A stretch of 64,000 nucleotides of DNA from Rhyacophila brunnea (lineage: Eukaryota > Arthropoda > Insecta > Trichoptera > Rhyacophilidae). Location: contig JAGYXB010000280.1 in assembly GCA_022495005.1 (NCBI GenBank), positions 62,001 through 126,000 on the forward strand, read 5' to 3'. A program made the translations under genes and the position numbers. Under the pieces are notes generated by a model that saw nothing but the letters and a program-made list of their open reading frames with translations, searched no databases and was not told the DNA's origin. Within the stretch, counting starts at the first letter, position 1. Each line of letters opens with the position of its first letter. Shown piece after piece: positions 10,979 to 22,619 of this stretch.

Positions 10979-11398
10979 ATTGTACTCGGTCAAAACCAAA
11001 TGTCGCCTATTCGATGCTTGCATTCTGACGGTACTGCTTTACGGTAGCGAATCATGGCACCTTGCGAAGGCTCAGAGCAATCGTATACTGAGTTTAGAAA
11101 ACAGATGTTTGCGACAGATACTGGGTGTGCGGTGGAATGACTTTAAAAGCAGCGAAGAGATGAGAGAACGCACCAAGCAGCCTCTCATCACGCTGAGAAT
11201 GATAAGGGGACGTTTGACCTGGCTCGGCCACGTGCTGTGGATGCCAGAAGAGAACCTCAACCTGGCTTTCCTGTTATACTATATATAGAGTGCATACGGC
11301 AGAGCTACGGGATGATTGTTTAACTTGGAACGAAGCAAAAAGACTGGCAAGCGACAAGGATTCTTGGAGGCGCCGCGTGGTATCCATATGCTCCAACT
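10979..11398 (+). pseudogene. Non-LTR retrotransposon ORF2 C-terminal fragment
   Basis: The frame from 10980 reads VKTKCRLFDACILTVLLYGS, then ESW, then LENRCLRQILGVRWNDF, then GRLTWLGHVLWMP. This is the typical segment that follows the reverse transcriptase domain in many insect LINE polyproteins. After a frameshift near 11270 the ending is recovered as LTWNEAKRLASDKDSWRRRV followed by VSICSN and a stop, a common LINE C-terminus. A short AAAGAAAAAGAAGA-rich tail follows. It is strongly 5'-truncated with no endonuclease or RT catalytic motif. A decayed relative is at 44370-45135. Confidence 0.8.
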
Positions 11399-11445
11399 AA
11401 GGGGTGGATATGACCAAAGAAAAAGAAGATAAATAGTGTAATAAC

Positions 11446-11968
11446 ACCCACGATGACCGAGCGGCTTAAGCATCGGCTTATAATGTCGTGAGTCTCAGGT
11501 TTGAATTCTGGGTCTAGCAAAGACATATATTATTTTTCAATTTGTATTTGGAGTCACAGTATAGACCTGCACACCTATTCTATACACAAGACTACTTTCG
11601 GCCTTTACGGCAGCTAGCTAGGGTAGAAAAGTATCGAAATATTAACACTTATTGTAACAATTACAATAAGTTAGCCGTCTGAACTATCAAAACTGTCTAT
11701 CTCACGCTAAAATTTATCACAGCCAAGAGAGGTGCTGTTAAAACATATATATAAACAATTGCAACTAATTTATTGTAATTGTTACAATAAGTGCTAATAC
11801 TTGGATACTTTACTACCCTAGGTAGCGGCCGAAAGCAGTCATGTCTATAGAATAGATGCGCTGATAGGTCGAGCAAGTGGCTAACATCCATTTTTCGTAA
11901 AAACAAAAAAACTAATAATACAACCTCCACTCTGCGGAGGCCTATGTGACCTTCTAAGAATCTAACAT
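11446..11968 (+). mobile_element. tRNA-headed SINE (family B, copy 1), split by a MITE
   Basis: The head GACCGAGCGGCTTAAGC plus the B-box-like GGTTTGAATTC looks like a Ser/Leu-type tRNA gene. The body continues to 11569, is interrupted by the MITE, and resumes at 11864 with GGTCGAGCAAGTGGCTAACA and the 3' part TTTTTCGTAAAAACAAAAA. Near the end, CCTCC...GGAGG can form a small hairpin. The copy at 20372-20622 lacks the interruption and shows the two halves belong together. No protein is encoded. Confidence 0.8.
11570..11860. mobile_element. Palindromic MITE, 291 bp, CTG target duplication, inside a SINE
   Basis: CTG flanks both sides (11567-11569 and 11861-11863). Ends CACACCTATTCTATA and CGCATCTATTCTATA (from the right) match, and long subterminal inverted arms share TTTCGGCC, CTAGGGTAG and CACTTATTGTAACAATTACA. 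These blocks also occur in the 1413-1717 element, so the two are one family, although the central 100 bp differ. The empty-site sequence inferred from the SINE sister copy confirms the boundaries. No coding frame belongs to it. Confidence 0.8.
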
Positions 11969-11969
11969 G

Positions 11970-14200
11970 GTAAATAAATAGTATATTTCAAAATTGGAAT
12001 ATCCGGCTTAACAAACAAAATGTACAATATAAAATATGTATGTACTCCTTAAATCCCCATGTAAATCAAAACACCAACATTATTTAGTAAAAACAATTGA
12101 AAGGAGGATTTTTGATAGATCCTATTTTAAAGAAATCGTTCATCAAATTTTATTCTCAACACTGAATTGAAATACATAATAATGTACTAAGGATGAAGGT
12201 ATATATTGGGGTATATAATACTAGAATGGTCACATTTAAGATAGTTAAACAATTGGTGCGGTCAGTAACGTCATGTGAGGTTTTGTCAACGAAAAAATAC
12301 AGACGACATTATTGATCTGTCTGCTAAACTTCTTGTGGGTACTTATTTCTTTTTAAGCAGGAATATTATTAAGGTTTAAGATTAGTAATGTTTTTCTGTC
12401 TTCAATTGCATCAGCTTAGTTAATTCATTTTCTGTGCTTTATTATTTTGTTGTTTTTATTATAATTTTTAATTTTATTATAATTATAAATTGAGCAGAAT
12501 GTACGTTTACCATACAATCTAGAATTACGTCATGTATTCTTAATAATATTATTCGCCAGATCTTCAGTTTTGGAACGGCTTAAACGACTGACAAGATGCT
12601 ATTTTTAATGACAATATATTCTATTTGTGCCATAATCCACGATGTCATGGACGAATGGGCTTTTATCGGAAAACTGCTATTGACAAGTAGTGTTATGTCA
12701 GAATCAATATTTTTCATGTCTTTATATTTCAGATACCAATGCTATATTCTACAAAAAAACTGAAAATATAGAAATATGTATACTAACGCCATCTACAAAT
12801 CAGTATGTATTGATGGATGAATTTAATCATTTTTTGACCAAAAGGATTCACTTAAAAACACCTTAAATTTCAAATCTATCTAACTGTAATAACTATTATA
12901 TATTATATTAAAATAAATTCTGTATTTTTTAAGTGATATATTATAATTATTTATCTTCAATTATTATTAAGTTGAAAAATTTCTGTTCATTAAGAAGAAT
13001 CTCAATCTGATAAAGGTTCTATAACATTAGCAAAATCAAAAACTGAAGACGAACGTAACAATTATGATTTGTTTGAAATATAATATGATGAGACGTCTAA
13101 GTACTATTCCCACATTAAGATGATATGCCAAATAATAAACAAATACATTATTATATCGACTTTTTTATAGCTGATGTAGTGATTATATTTAAAAAGATTA
13201 TTAATCATAAAACAATAAATGACTACATACTATTAATAATATTATAATGATTACTTTCTGCCCTGTATATCTACTTCACAATGTTGATGTGGACGTGTTC
13301 GAGTCTGGTTCGGCGGAGGATATTTGTATTGCAGATAAAAGACGGTAGTAATTGTTCGCGATGATGGAGAAGGCGAGAATTTTTTTACTGTTTCAAGTAA
13401 CTACAAGGGTACAATCGATGCAAAATAAATATAACGGTAATTTGGTGCGATGTGTCTTTAACGGAAACTTATAATCGAATGAGATGTCCAATCGATTCTG
13501 AACCACTATTTATTGACCGACGCACTATGAAATAATATGTTGAAATTATTATGAAATAATATTAAATTAAAATAATGTTATGAAATTGCTGATCCACTAT
13601 CTCATAACATTACTAAATCATGTTATGAATAGATACTGACTGATTGTACGTGAAAATGAATATTTAATAAATAATATTATACTATTGAGATCTGGATTAC
13701 AGGAATCCGATGACAGCCACACAGAGAATCGTATTTTTTTAAATTTCGTTTTGAATTTCACAGTGTATATGATTACTTAAAAAAAGTTTTTATCCAGTTT
13801 AACTGCACTGAAGTATTTAAACCGAGTAATGGTGTCGGATAACCTACAGCTTATCTAGGTAGAGAGGCGGAATGAGATTTGAGGAAATGGAAATAAGCTT
13901 CGGCTCAGTTTTCTCGTTATTTTTCATATTATGGCGCATTATAAATTATTATAATTCATTTAAGCGTAAGAAACTTGTTAAAAAAGCCATAATCTAGTAC
14001 TTAACAGTTTACAATTTGACACACGATGTTAAAAATAATGTATTTTAGCCATTTTTACGCCAATTTTATACATATTATTTTATTATGAACGAATTTAATA
14101 AAAAAATATGTTGACATTTCAAAAATAATAAATAATATATTACTTCAGTAATAATATATTTTGTTATGTAAAATTATTATTTATATTGCTTTAGTTAATT
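11970..14200. other. AT-rich DNA, no gene seen
   Basis: No domains, terminal repeats or tRNA-like folds are recognised. A slightly GC-richer stretch at about 13270-13400 has no open frame that I trust. Confidence 0.5.
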
Positions 14201-14204
14201 TTTG

Positions 14205-14396
14205 TATTACCCACTATGGCCGAGTGGTAATATATCTTCTAATAATTTTATGGGTGCCGGGATTGAATTCCAAGTCTTAAAAATTCACAAGTTGTTTTTT
14301 AATGTATGGTTAGACCTCAGAGGAGTAGTGTTGTGTAAGTGGCTAACATACAATTCTCCTAAAAACAAAAATCTGTTGAGACAACCTATATTTATA
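14205..14396 (+). mobile_element. tRNA-headed SINE (family B, copy 2), diverged
   Basis: Starts with CTATGGCCGAGTGGT, a Ser/Leu-type A-box region, followed by a B-box-like GGATTGAATTCC. The body has TTAGACCT, GTAAGTGGCTAACATACA and CCTAAAAACAAAAA in the same order as copies 1 and 3, and ends near a GACAACCT motif. It is shorter in the middle and more diverged than the other two. The open frame across it is not a gene. Confidence 0.7.
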
Positions 14397-14399
14397 CAA

Positions 14400-15590
14400 A
14401 TAGTAATCAGGCATACAATTCTACATTAAAATGTAATAAATAAAATGTTTATTCAATTAAAAGTAATGATAAAAATTTTAAACTTCACCATTAAATAAAT
14501 TTATATTTTCGTATGTATGTTTTTATTACAAGCAAAAATCTCAATACCGTTTTAGATGTATTTTCAAATTTATATTTTGACAAAAATAGATTGCTTAATA
14601 TTTTTTTTTATTTTACAAGAAATGGTTGTCTAATATTTTCTATATTATTCAATAATTTGATATGCAATAACTAAATTAGATAGACCTAAAACACGTCAGA
14701 CACTCTATCTATTTGAATACATTTTTATATTGAATCAAATAATAATAATCTATAAACATCAATTGATGGAAGTTACCATCTTTGAGACGACAAAGCTAAG
14801 ATCGCTTTGATGGTGGCCGATCTCGGCTAGGGGATGGCACAACAAGAAGACCAACTTTGCGAGTAACCTCAGATTTACACCCAATGCAAATGGAATTAGT
14901 CGATGGTAATGTTACCAACCTAACATGTGGTAGAGGATAACTTAAAGAACAGAATTTATCACAGTCTAAATTTAAAAATAGAAATAATGAATTTTGCTAA
15001 TAACACTATGATATTATAAAACGCAACGTAATTCTAGTTTACAGATAAATTCAGTATAATTAAATATTCTGTCGGCACGTTTGTTTATGGATTTAATAAA
15101 ACAGAATTTGCATGAAAAAAATTATATATAACATTTTTCATTCACAATTCCGCCATTAGTGTTTTTAATCAACTTTGTTACTTTTAATTACAAGCATTAT
15201 TGTAATAAAAACCTACATAATTTTATGTCGTTATCATTTCATCAACTTGTTTTATTGAATTATATTTTGGTGTTAAACAATAACACTATAAATAACAATT
15301 CTTGCTCATGATTATTAAATTAATACGTATGACCCACTCGTTTTATTTTGGTTAGTAATTATTTTTCAATGCCAGTGTTATTTGGCAATTTAATTAACAA
15401 ACACTGAAAGTAATTATAATTACAGACCACGATTATGTTAAAATAATAAACAAGATTACTATCTCCTCGGTTATTAATGAAGCATCTCATAAATTAATGA
15501 TATGTTTTTTGTTCCGTAATACTTTCATGAATAAATATAATTTTAAATAAGATTTGTTTAATAAAATATGTTTTTTCGCAGAATAATAAT
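14400..15590. other. AT-rich DNA with a GC-richer patch
   Basis: The patch at about 14760-14940 (GGCCGATCTCGGCTAGGGG and neighbours) stands out in composition, but I cannot match it to a gene or element family. The rest is AT-rich and featureless. Confidence 0.4.
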
Positions 15591-15596
15591 ATTACA

Positions 15597-15700
15597 TCAT
15601 CATCAGTCACGGTCGATCCTCTGCGATGAAGGCCTTCTACAACTCTTTTCGATCACAATTTTTCGCAGCAACATACATCCCCAAAACGTTATCAGTTGGC
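15597..15700 (-). mobile_element. RTE-type LINE 3' tail (minus strand)
   Basis: Read on the minus strand it ends AAGGCCTTCATCGCAGAGG, then ATCGACCGTGACTGATGATG. That is the C-terminus-plus-GATGAT tail typical of RTE-clade LINEs: KAFIAEDRP here, against the usual EAFIQQWI. The sequence before it on the minus strand, to about 15900, may be more of the same element but has lost clear motifs and includes an eight-G run. It is a truncated, inactive relic. Confidence 0.55.
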
Positions 15701-15789
15701 ATTAAAGTGATTTTTTTATGCGTCTTGGGTTTGTTGTTGTTCACCGGGCAACATATCCGACTCATTTCATCAAACTCTATCACATTGCG

Positions 15790-16230
15790 TACCCTTGTCA
15801 TGGCCTCCACAAGGGGGGGGCGGGCTGACAGGACTCTAGTCTGGGGTCTCAAGCTCAGTACGGACCCGGCGAGGCGAATCGACCAGATAAGTGAGATAAA
15901 CACACATCACAAATTTACTTTTTTAAGAAAAAAAAGTCGCCTGAGGGGTGATTTTCCTTCAGCAATATTATAATTTTAAATTATGTGGTTCTACGATACC
16001 TACTATTTTTAATTGTGTATCAATACTGGACATCTCCATAATTCAAATGGATGTATTAAAATATACAAGACTACACTAAATATAACTACACATTAATTTT
16101 ACCGCTACACCATTGAGAAAACGCTACTGTAGAGCTCGTATCCTTAGCGATAGGTAGAGGGGCCGCCAAAGATCCTAGCCAGGGGGGCCGTTTCAAGATG
16201 TGGGGTTCATGACCCTTGTATGCTTCCATA
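15790..16230. other. GC-rich unassigned block
   Basis: Contains an eight-G run near 15813-15820 and a second G-rich patch near 16155-16190 with GGGGCCGCC and GGGGGGCCG. Frames on both strands are open for about 100 codons but translations show no domain. It is likely repeat-derived. Confidence 0.35.
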
Positions 16231-16388
16231 GCAATTAATTTATTGTAATATTTTCGTGTTATACCCATTATACAGATTTTCATGTGGTTCTTTTATTAAT
16301 CTTATATTAGGGGTCGATACTTCACACGATAGCATATTATATTGATTGAATATTGCATTATTTAGGGACAATGGAATATCACTTCTAA

Positions 16389-18238
16389 CCCTTAAATGCA
16401 TGATTTTTCCGATTTTGATTAAAAAAATATATTCATATGTGGTTGATTGTCTATAACATGGGAAAAATAATAAAAAAAAATAAAAATTATTTTTTGGACC
16501 AATTTTAATATAAAAACCATTTGTATTCATATAAATACACCATGCATTTAGCTCATAAAAGTGAAAGTTTACAACATGAAATGGAAAAATTGAAAGACTT
16601 AATTAAAACCTTATAATTATAAATCAAATTCTTATAATTATTAACAAAAAAAATTAAAATACATTATGGAATAATTTAAAACATTTTTTTGCTTGATTAA
16701 AGCACAATACGATTCCACATTTCTCACAATATACTCTAGATTGTCCTATATAATAGTTATCAAAATACACGATTATGATGTTTTGAAGCATTTTTCAATA
16801 ATCTGACGATAGTATTTCCACTTGCTCCCGGGCCTGGTTCAGACGGAAGTCTGTTTTTGCCACATTTCCTTGTCCAGAGTATATTTCAAATTGGTAGGCA
16901 AAGCCTGACACATCACTCAGTACAAACAACTTGAAGCCCCATTTATTTGGCTTTTTAGGCATGTACTGCTTCATGTAATGCCCAATTTTTGTCGAACACG
17001 TTAGCACATCTACACACAACCTCTGCTCCATAGGAATTTTACAGAACATTTGATTTAATTTACCATAAATAGGCCTAATTAATTTATGTAGCCTATCGTG
17101 GTTAGAGTCAGTTCTGGGAAGAAGCATTGCATTTTATTTCAGCAGAAAGTGACGAATCTTTTCAGATTTATTTATAGGCATTGTTGATTTTATTGGTTAA
17201 AACGGATATACATCTGACCAATATCAACCAATATCAACGAGTGCCACGATATCGAAAGACAGACTCGAAAATAATTATACCTGAATACTGCCTTATGTCA
17301 TTACAAGAAACTCCCACGGGCTTACTCGGGTCCTTTTCAATGGAAAACAAATTTGTTTGAACAACTATTTCTTCAACTATACCATCGGTAAAAAAATAAT
17401 TGAAGAATTGTTAAGGTGTTTTGAGCTCTAATGTTTCTTGTAGAAGTGGTGTTCTGCCTAAAAAAGATAAGCAGGCTTCATCCAGTGTTATATCTTTCCT
17501 TTTCCATAATAGTTTTAGGGTATTAGTTTTTGAAGGTGGAAGTCTTGAAGTTGAAGGTATTGGTTGATCATAGGACTCATCCATTTGCAATGGTGGGTCG
17601 TCATTTGGATCATAAGTGGAAACTTCCTCTTCGTCATCTTGCATCCTCCATCTATCTCTGGTCGAAATTCTGGATCCCCAATACTGTCATCGTCACTGAA
17701 GTCCATTCCATCCTCACTGTCAGATAAGTTGTTAGTACACTCTTCAAGTTTCTTGTCAGTTAAATAGTGTCGGCAAGCCATAGTTGATCTAAAAAGGCCA
17801 AAATATGTTCACAAAAATTAACTTTCTATGTGGTAAATATTACCCGTTAATGCATGGTGTATTCGAATGAATACAGACGTAAATATCACATTATTTTAGA
17901 AATATACAAAAAAATCTGAAATATTTTATAAAACTTTGCTTGACTGACCTTCATTCAGTATAAAATGATTTTTTATAGGACTGGAAGATCTATTATTTCA
18001 TAGATACAGCACTGCAAACATGGAGAAACGTCACGATCCGGTGAAATGTCAGATTGGTGTGGTTAAAGCGTAATAAAAAATAAATTTGTGTCATCTGGTT
18101 GTCAAACGTGAAACTAAATGGAAGCATAGACTTTGATAATGATTAAAAGTATTACGTCAACACTAAATTTTGGAAGATTTAGACAATAGATGCCATATTA
18201 TGCTGTGTATTCGTATGAATACACCATGCATTTAAGGA
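16389..18238 (-). mobile_element. piggyBac-like DNA transposon, internally deleted
   Basis: The left end CCCTTAAATGCATGAT and the right end read inward, TCCTTAAATGCATGGT, are inverted repeats. The right end is followed by TTAA (18239-18242). The left is preceded by CTAA (16385-16388), one change from the TTAA expected of piggyBac. The element is 1850 bp, against roughly 2.4 kb for full-length relatives, and carries a broken piggyBac transposase on the minus strand. A palindromic motif related to GTATTCATA-GAATACACCATGCATTTA occurs at the right end and at two internal sites (about 16520-16553 and 17847-17877). Confidence 0.85.
16795..17781 (-). pseudogene. piggyBac transposase pseudogene
   Basis: The start at 17781 gives an acidic N-terminus (LSDSEDGMDFSDDDSIGDPE). 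A frameshift near 17645 leads into a second frame with DPNDDPPLQ, and a stop follows at 17411. Just after it comes VVQTNLFSIEKDPSKPVGVS, matching the piggyBac 'EQTNLYA..K.P.KP' block. The third piece, to 16795, has VDVLTCSTK, where the first catalytic aspartate is retained, and KQYMPKKPNKWGFKLFVLSD, the most characteristic piggyBac motif. The rest of the catalytic domain and the C-terminal cysteine-rich domain are missing. Inactive. Confidence 0.85.
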
Positions 18239-18242
18239 TTAA

Positions 18243-18599
18243 AAAATGATACGTTTATCAAGATACTTTGCATATCTGTGTGGTTTTGTGAGTAATAATA
18301 GAGATCGAAGAATAAGTATTATACCGACATCATGCGGTATAAAATAAATGTTGCTGACTGAAAAAGGAATATCGCGACCCGAATCAATACTACAGGGTGC
18401 TAAGTATGTATTTTTGACAAAACAAATATAACAACGAAGTTATATTTTAAACTGCCTTTACAATAAGAGAATTGTAGTTCTACTCTCTCGTTGTGTCAAA
18501 AATTGCAAATCCTGCATCTGCTCTATCAACTATCCCAAATAGTAAGTAATCTCTTGGGTTTCGCACCCGTTCACACGCCGGTGCACCGTGTTTTCAAAA
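18243..18599. other. Unassigned AT-rich DNA
   Basis: No gene or repeat structure recognised. Confidence 0.4.
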
Positions 18600-18690
18600 T
18601 TATGTACCTATGTTCAATACTTAGAATATTACATTCTTAAATATTATGAATTATTCGTTGAATAAAAAAGTAGTTAATTAAATAATATTA
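18600..18690 (+). repeat. Tail fragment of the tRNA-like repeat family (copy A3)
   Basis: Carries the family tail in order: TATGTTCAATA, ATTACATTCTTAAATATTAT, GAATTATTCGTTGAATAAAA and TAGTTAATTA. The tRNA-like part is absent next to it, so it is a truncated copy. Confidence 0.7.
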
Positions 18691-18699
18691 TCTAGTTGA

Positions 18700-20370
18700 C
18701 ATCATTATTTCTTTATTAATACAATTCATATCACTCATCAAACTCAATAATAATTTTATTGTTAATAACAACACCAATTAATTTTGAATTGAATCCTAAT
18801 AAATATATAAATCTTAGTGGCTCTTTGGAGTTTTCAGAGATCGAGCCTTAGCAATTGAGACCATATACTAAATTTGAATGTATGAGTATGAAGATATGGA
18901 CGCTATACCACGAGATATAATAACTGAATGAAACATCACATCTATCCTGTATTGGGAAATATTTGTGGTGATTATGAATCATAATACTTTCATCGAAATT
19001 TATTATTTCTGTGATGAAAAATATTAATAAAAATTTGTGGTTTTAACACAAATCACACAAATTCACAAATTTCTATTATTATTTTTTTTTCTAAAGCGAA
19101 TAGCTCTTCTTACAAACACATATGTTTATTCTCGGTGCGTATTTGGTTTCGTCTGTCGGGAATTTCCCTTAGACCTTCTCTCTTTCCAAGTGACAGTCGG
19201 GGAATTTCCGATCCGTCAGGGAAATGAAAAGTGGGTGGAAATTTTATATTTTTACGAGAAAAAATAGCATTGGATAATGGTTATGTTGAATTCTTTTTCA
19301 AGAAGTCTCAGTTGGTAACATTTATCAATGAATATCAAGTGAGTATGTACGTCAATAATTATTATTGTAAACACATAAAATAATATAAATCTATATAAGT
19401 ACCTATATTATTAATCCTCAAAAACTACTATTAACAGATACAGTTTTTAAATGAAAATTAATGGCACCTTTTGACTGTTTTGTATAAAAGTTATTATTAT
19501 TAAAATATTTTATTTTAAATATGTTAAAATCTAATAATATGCAAAGTAATAAAATAAAATTATTGTTATTTTGACTATCGATAATTGGGCTCAACGAATT
19601 TTATTCATGCACAAAAAAACACGGCAAACATTTGCACAACATTGATTAAAACTATGTTGAAACCATATTTTAATATAATAAATTAACGATGTACTCAGTT
19701 AAAAATAAAATGCAACGCCTGCACTCATTTTCACTATCGGAGCTTTGCCAACAATCGATGAAGCCTTTTCAATTAAAAGCTCGGGGCTCTATAAAGGTCC
19801 TATTATTCCGGCGACATAATAAATTAGTCCCATTCATCAGCCCGGAGTTTGTTGAAGTCTTTGTGAGAGTTGTAAGGTTTTCTTTCTACTTTAATTTTGT
19901 CATTATGTCAATATAATTAATTATCTATGATATAATATTATTAAGTATAGGAAATTCACAATAACTTAAAAAACGGTTATATGTAAATTATATTGTATTT
20001 CCTCAAAAATTAATAATAATATAAAATCCCAAAAATTAATAGATAATAAAAAAGCTGGAAAAGATATTACATATAAACATACCACACAAACGTGAAGTTC
20101 GGTAGTTTTGACAGAAACTATGATGTAGTTAGAGTGACGCTGAGCGAGAAAAACGATGCAATAGGCTTCATGTAAGAGCAGTCGGAAATAATAACAGTAT
20201 CAAGAATTAAATTGACCCTAATATTATGTTATTCATACGCAGTGAGTAATCGCAATCTACGCAATTTCAAAGTACATTTATTCCACTGTAGATAAATATT
20301 TACAACTTATTTCAAATTAAATAATAGGTATGTACTTCTTTCAATTATTAAATTTTAAATCGTATCATAT
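18700..20370. other. AT-rich DNA, no gene seen
   Basis: A G-rich patch at about 19135-19260 (GGGAATTTCC-like words) and another at 20100-20190 stand out but lack clear coding or repeat structure. Confidence 0.4.
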
Positions 20371-20371
20371 A

Positions 20372-20622
20372 TAGGATATCTCTTTTGACCATGTCCGATC
20401 CTAATAAAATCATATGGGCCTCCACAGATTAGAGGTTTGTATTAACGGATTTTTGTTTTTACGAAAAATGTGTGTTAGCCACTTACTCAACCTATTAGGT
20501 CCATACTCTGACTCCAAACACAAATTAAAAAAAATTATATGTTTTTTCCAGACCAAGGATTCGAACCTGGGACCCACGACATTATAAACAAATGCGTAAG
20601 CCGCTTGGCCGTCATAATAGAC
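20372..20622 (-). mobile_element. tRNA-headed SINE (family B, copy 3), uninterrupted
   Basis: Read on the minus strand it starts GACGGCCAAGCGGCTTACGC with the B-box GGTTCGAATCC, a good Ser/Leu-type tRNA head. The body follows: GGAGTCAGAGTATGGACCT, GTAAGTGGCTAACACACA, TTTTTCGTAAAAACAAAAA and CCTCTAATCTGTGGAGG. This is the best-preserved copy of family B in the window and defines the empty target site for the MITE in copy 1. Confidence 0.8.
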
Positions 20623-20739
20623 TAATAGAAAAAATTAAACTTTAAATACAAATTAACATACATAATAATACGAGTATTATGTTTATCCAAAAATTATAAA
20701 TACTTAAACAAAACGGTATTTAATATAATGTATCTCTCT

Positions 20740-20757
20740 ATATATATATATTGTTAT
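20740..20757. repeat. Short (TA)n tract
   Basis: Simple TA dinucleotide run. Confidence 0.8.
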
Positions 20758-21134
20758 AATATGCAAGATTGATTAATGATATTTAAGAATACTAGATTAT
20801 TATTTATAATAGATTAAGACGCCAAGCGATCTGTAAGGTCTAGCGAGGCAGCTAGCTCTGCTAGTATATAAGAATATAATATGATACCTGTTATTCATTT
20901 GACTATTTAGTCATACATTTCATTAAGAATAAAAAATAAAACATTAAATTCAAGCAAAATCCCTGAAAAGTTATAGCATTAAAATTATTATTTATTCTTT
21001 TAATATGCATTTATACACTTTTTTATAAACGATGGGTTCACTGATTCCATTTATTAAACTAAAAAGAAGTAATTGTAAAAATCATGAGAAAAACACTAGA
21101 CGACAGTGAGACGCAGTAATATTTTAATTTTCAG

Positions 21135-21348
21135 AGAATTTTCCGAAAGCATAAAGGCTGAATATAATATTCCGTTGATTGCGCCACACTCTGGCAGGGA
21201 AATTCACAAAAGAGGGAACCCGGAGGAGTGTGATGAAAGACAAAGAGGGAAGTGGCCTCCAAAACTCTTTGCCCGAATAGAAGGGGCTGAAATTTTCACT
21301 CCACTGTTCGGATATTATAGAAGAGAATATGTATGCGGAAAATATTGA
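21135..21348 (+). other. Possible terminal exon or GC-shifted block, unrecognised
   Basis: A pyrimidine-rich TTTTAATTTTCAG, a good 3' splice site, precedes an open frame reading EFSESIKAEYNIPLIAPHSG and onward to a stop after YVCGKY. GC content is well above the flanks and the stretch is purine-rich on this strand. I do not recognise the protein and no partner exon is evident upstream. A conserved non-coding or repeat-derived block is equally possible. Confidence 0.25.
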
Positions 21349-21359
21349 ATTTATGTTAA

Positions 21360-22135
21360 GTAGGGATCTGCCGATGAAATGCTTCGACCCATTTTTTAAA
21401 ACTAATATTTAAATTCCGTACATAATTATAATATTATTACTGTTTTTAAATAAAATAAATATTAGTCTGTAATTATATTACTTTGGGTATATAATATGAA
21501 TACGTGTATTAATTAAGGCGCTAAGTACCAAAAAAAATTAAAACTGACATTTTCATAGAAAAATGTTTTACATACCAACGCCAATAACTTCAACTATAGT
21601 CTAAGTGCCTCAAGCAAGTCAAAAAAATACAGCAAAATAATTAAACCTGTCGACGTTGTAAGTCCGTTGGCGTGTTTTATTTATAATGGTGTAAGTAGCA
21701 CTGTAGTGGTCAATGGCATTCAATATAAAATAGCTGACGATGGTGTGTTGACACTTTCGAGTTCTTAATACCTAAAATTATAGAAGCTGCCGTGATTGAT
21801 TAACACTGTAAAACTACATTTTTCAAAAGGTCTGCTTCATGAAATTTTACTGCACTGACTCGGTATTTTGTAACTACAGGCAATACTACTTTTTGGTACT
21901 TAGAGCCTTATTTAATACACGTATTCATATGATAGGATGAAACATAATTATTCTTGAACTGGAATATTTATTAAAACATCAAGTTGTATTTTTATTAAAT
22001 TACCATTTTTTTAGGTACACTACACTATTTCGAGATTTTATTATTAAAGTTTAGTGTAAATTAATATATATATACAACTCTTACATACTTGACATCCAAT
22101 ACGTAACACAATCATCGACCTAATAATACAATGAG
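21360..22135. other. AT-rich DNA, no gene seen
   Basis: No feature that I can name. Confidence 0.45.
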
Positions 22136-22140
22136 ATAAA

Positions 22141-22610
22141 TAAATTTAACTATTTCTTTTATTCAACGAATAAGACAAAATATTTGAGAATGTAACATTC
22201 TATAATTATATACTGAATATACATAATTTGAAAACATCTCATAATCAAAATAAATAGTTTATTAAATTATTAGCAAGTCTAAGTACGTTATAAAAACTGA
22301 ATAATGAAGTATTAGTAATTAAGGAATTAATTGATACCTACCTTTATTTAATATACTAAAACCGATAGCAAACATTATAAAGCAATTCGATAATCATTTC
22401 ATGTAACAACTTCTAGTTAAAATCCTCATATTTCAGTAAGATGCTCGTAGCTTAATTGGAAAAGCATACAGCAGATATAGGTTCAAGTGCCGTCGGGTGA
22501 CGTATTTTTTTTCTACAAAATGATTATTATTGTGTATATGCGTGAGATGTTTTGAAATGATGTATAATAAATAAATTTGTTATGATACAGTGCATAATAT
22601 CAATGAATTG
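22141..22610. repeat. tRNA-like repeat, inverted arrangement (copy A4)
   Basis: A reversed tail (TTTAACTATTTCTTTTATTC, then AACGAATAAG, to TTTGAAAACATCTCAT) at 22141-22235 is followed by a forward unit. That unit begins TAAATTATTAGCAAGT, passes through an AAACCGATAGC segment and a tRNA-like domain at 22441-22503, and ends with GAGATGTTTTGAAATGATGT. The tRNA-like domain has CGTAGCTTAATTGG as A box and GGTTCAAGTGC as B box. The reversed and forward tails can pair, as in the copies at 7.3 and 31.6 kb. Confidence 0.65.
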
Positions 22611-22619
22611 AAACAATTA

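Noticed and set aside
15626..15973. Overlapping 115- and 88-codon frames on both strands
   Set aside because: Part is the RTE tail on the minus strand; the rest has no domain and both strands are open by chance in a GC-rich patch.
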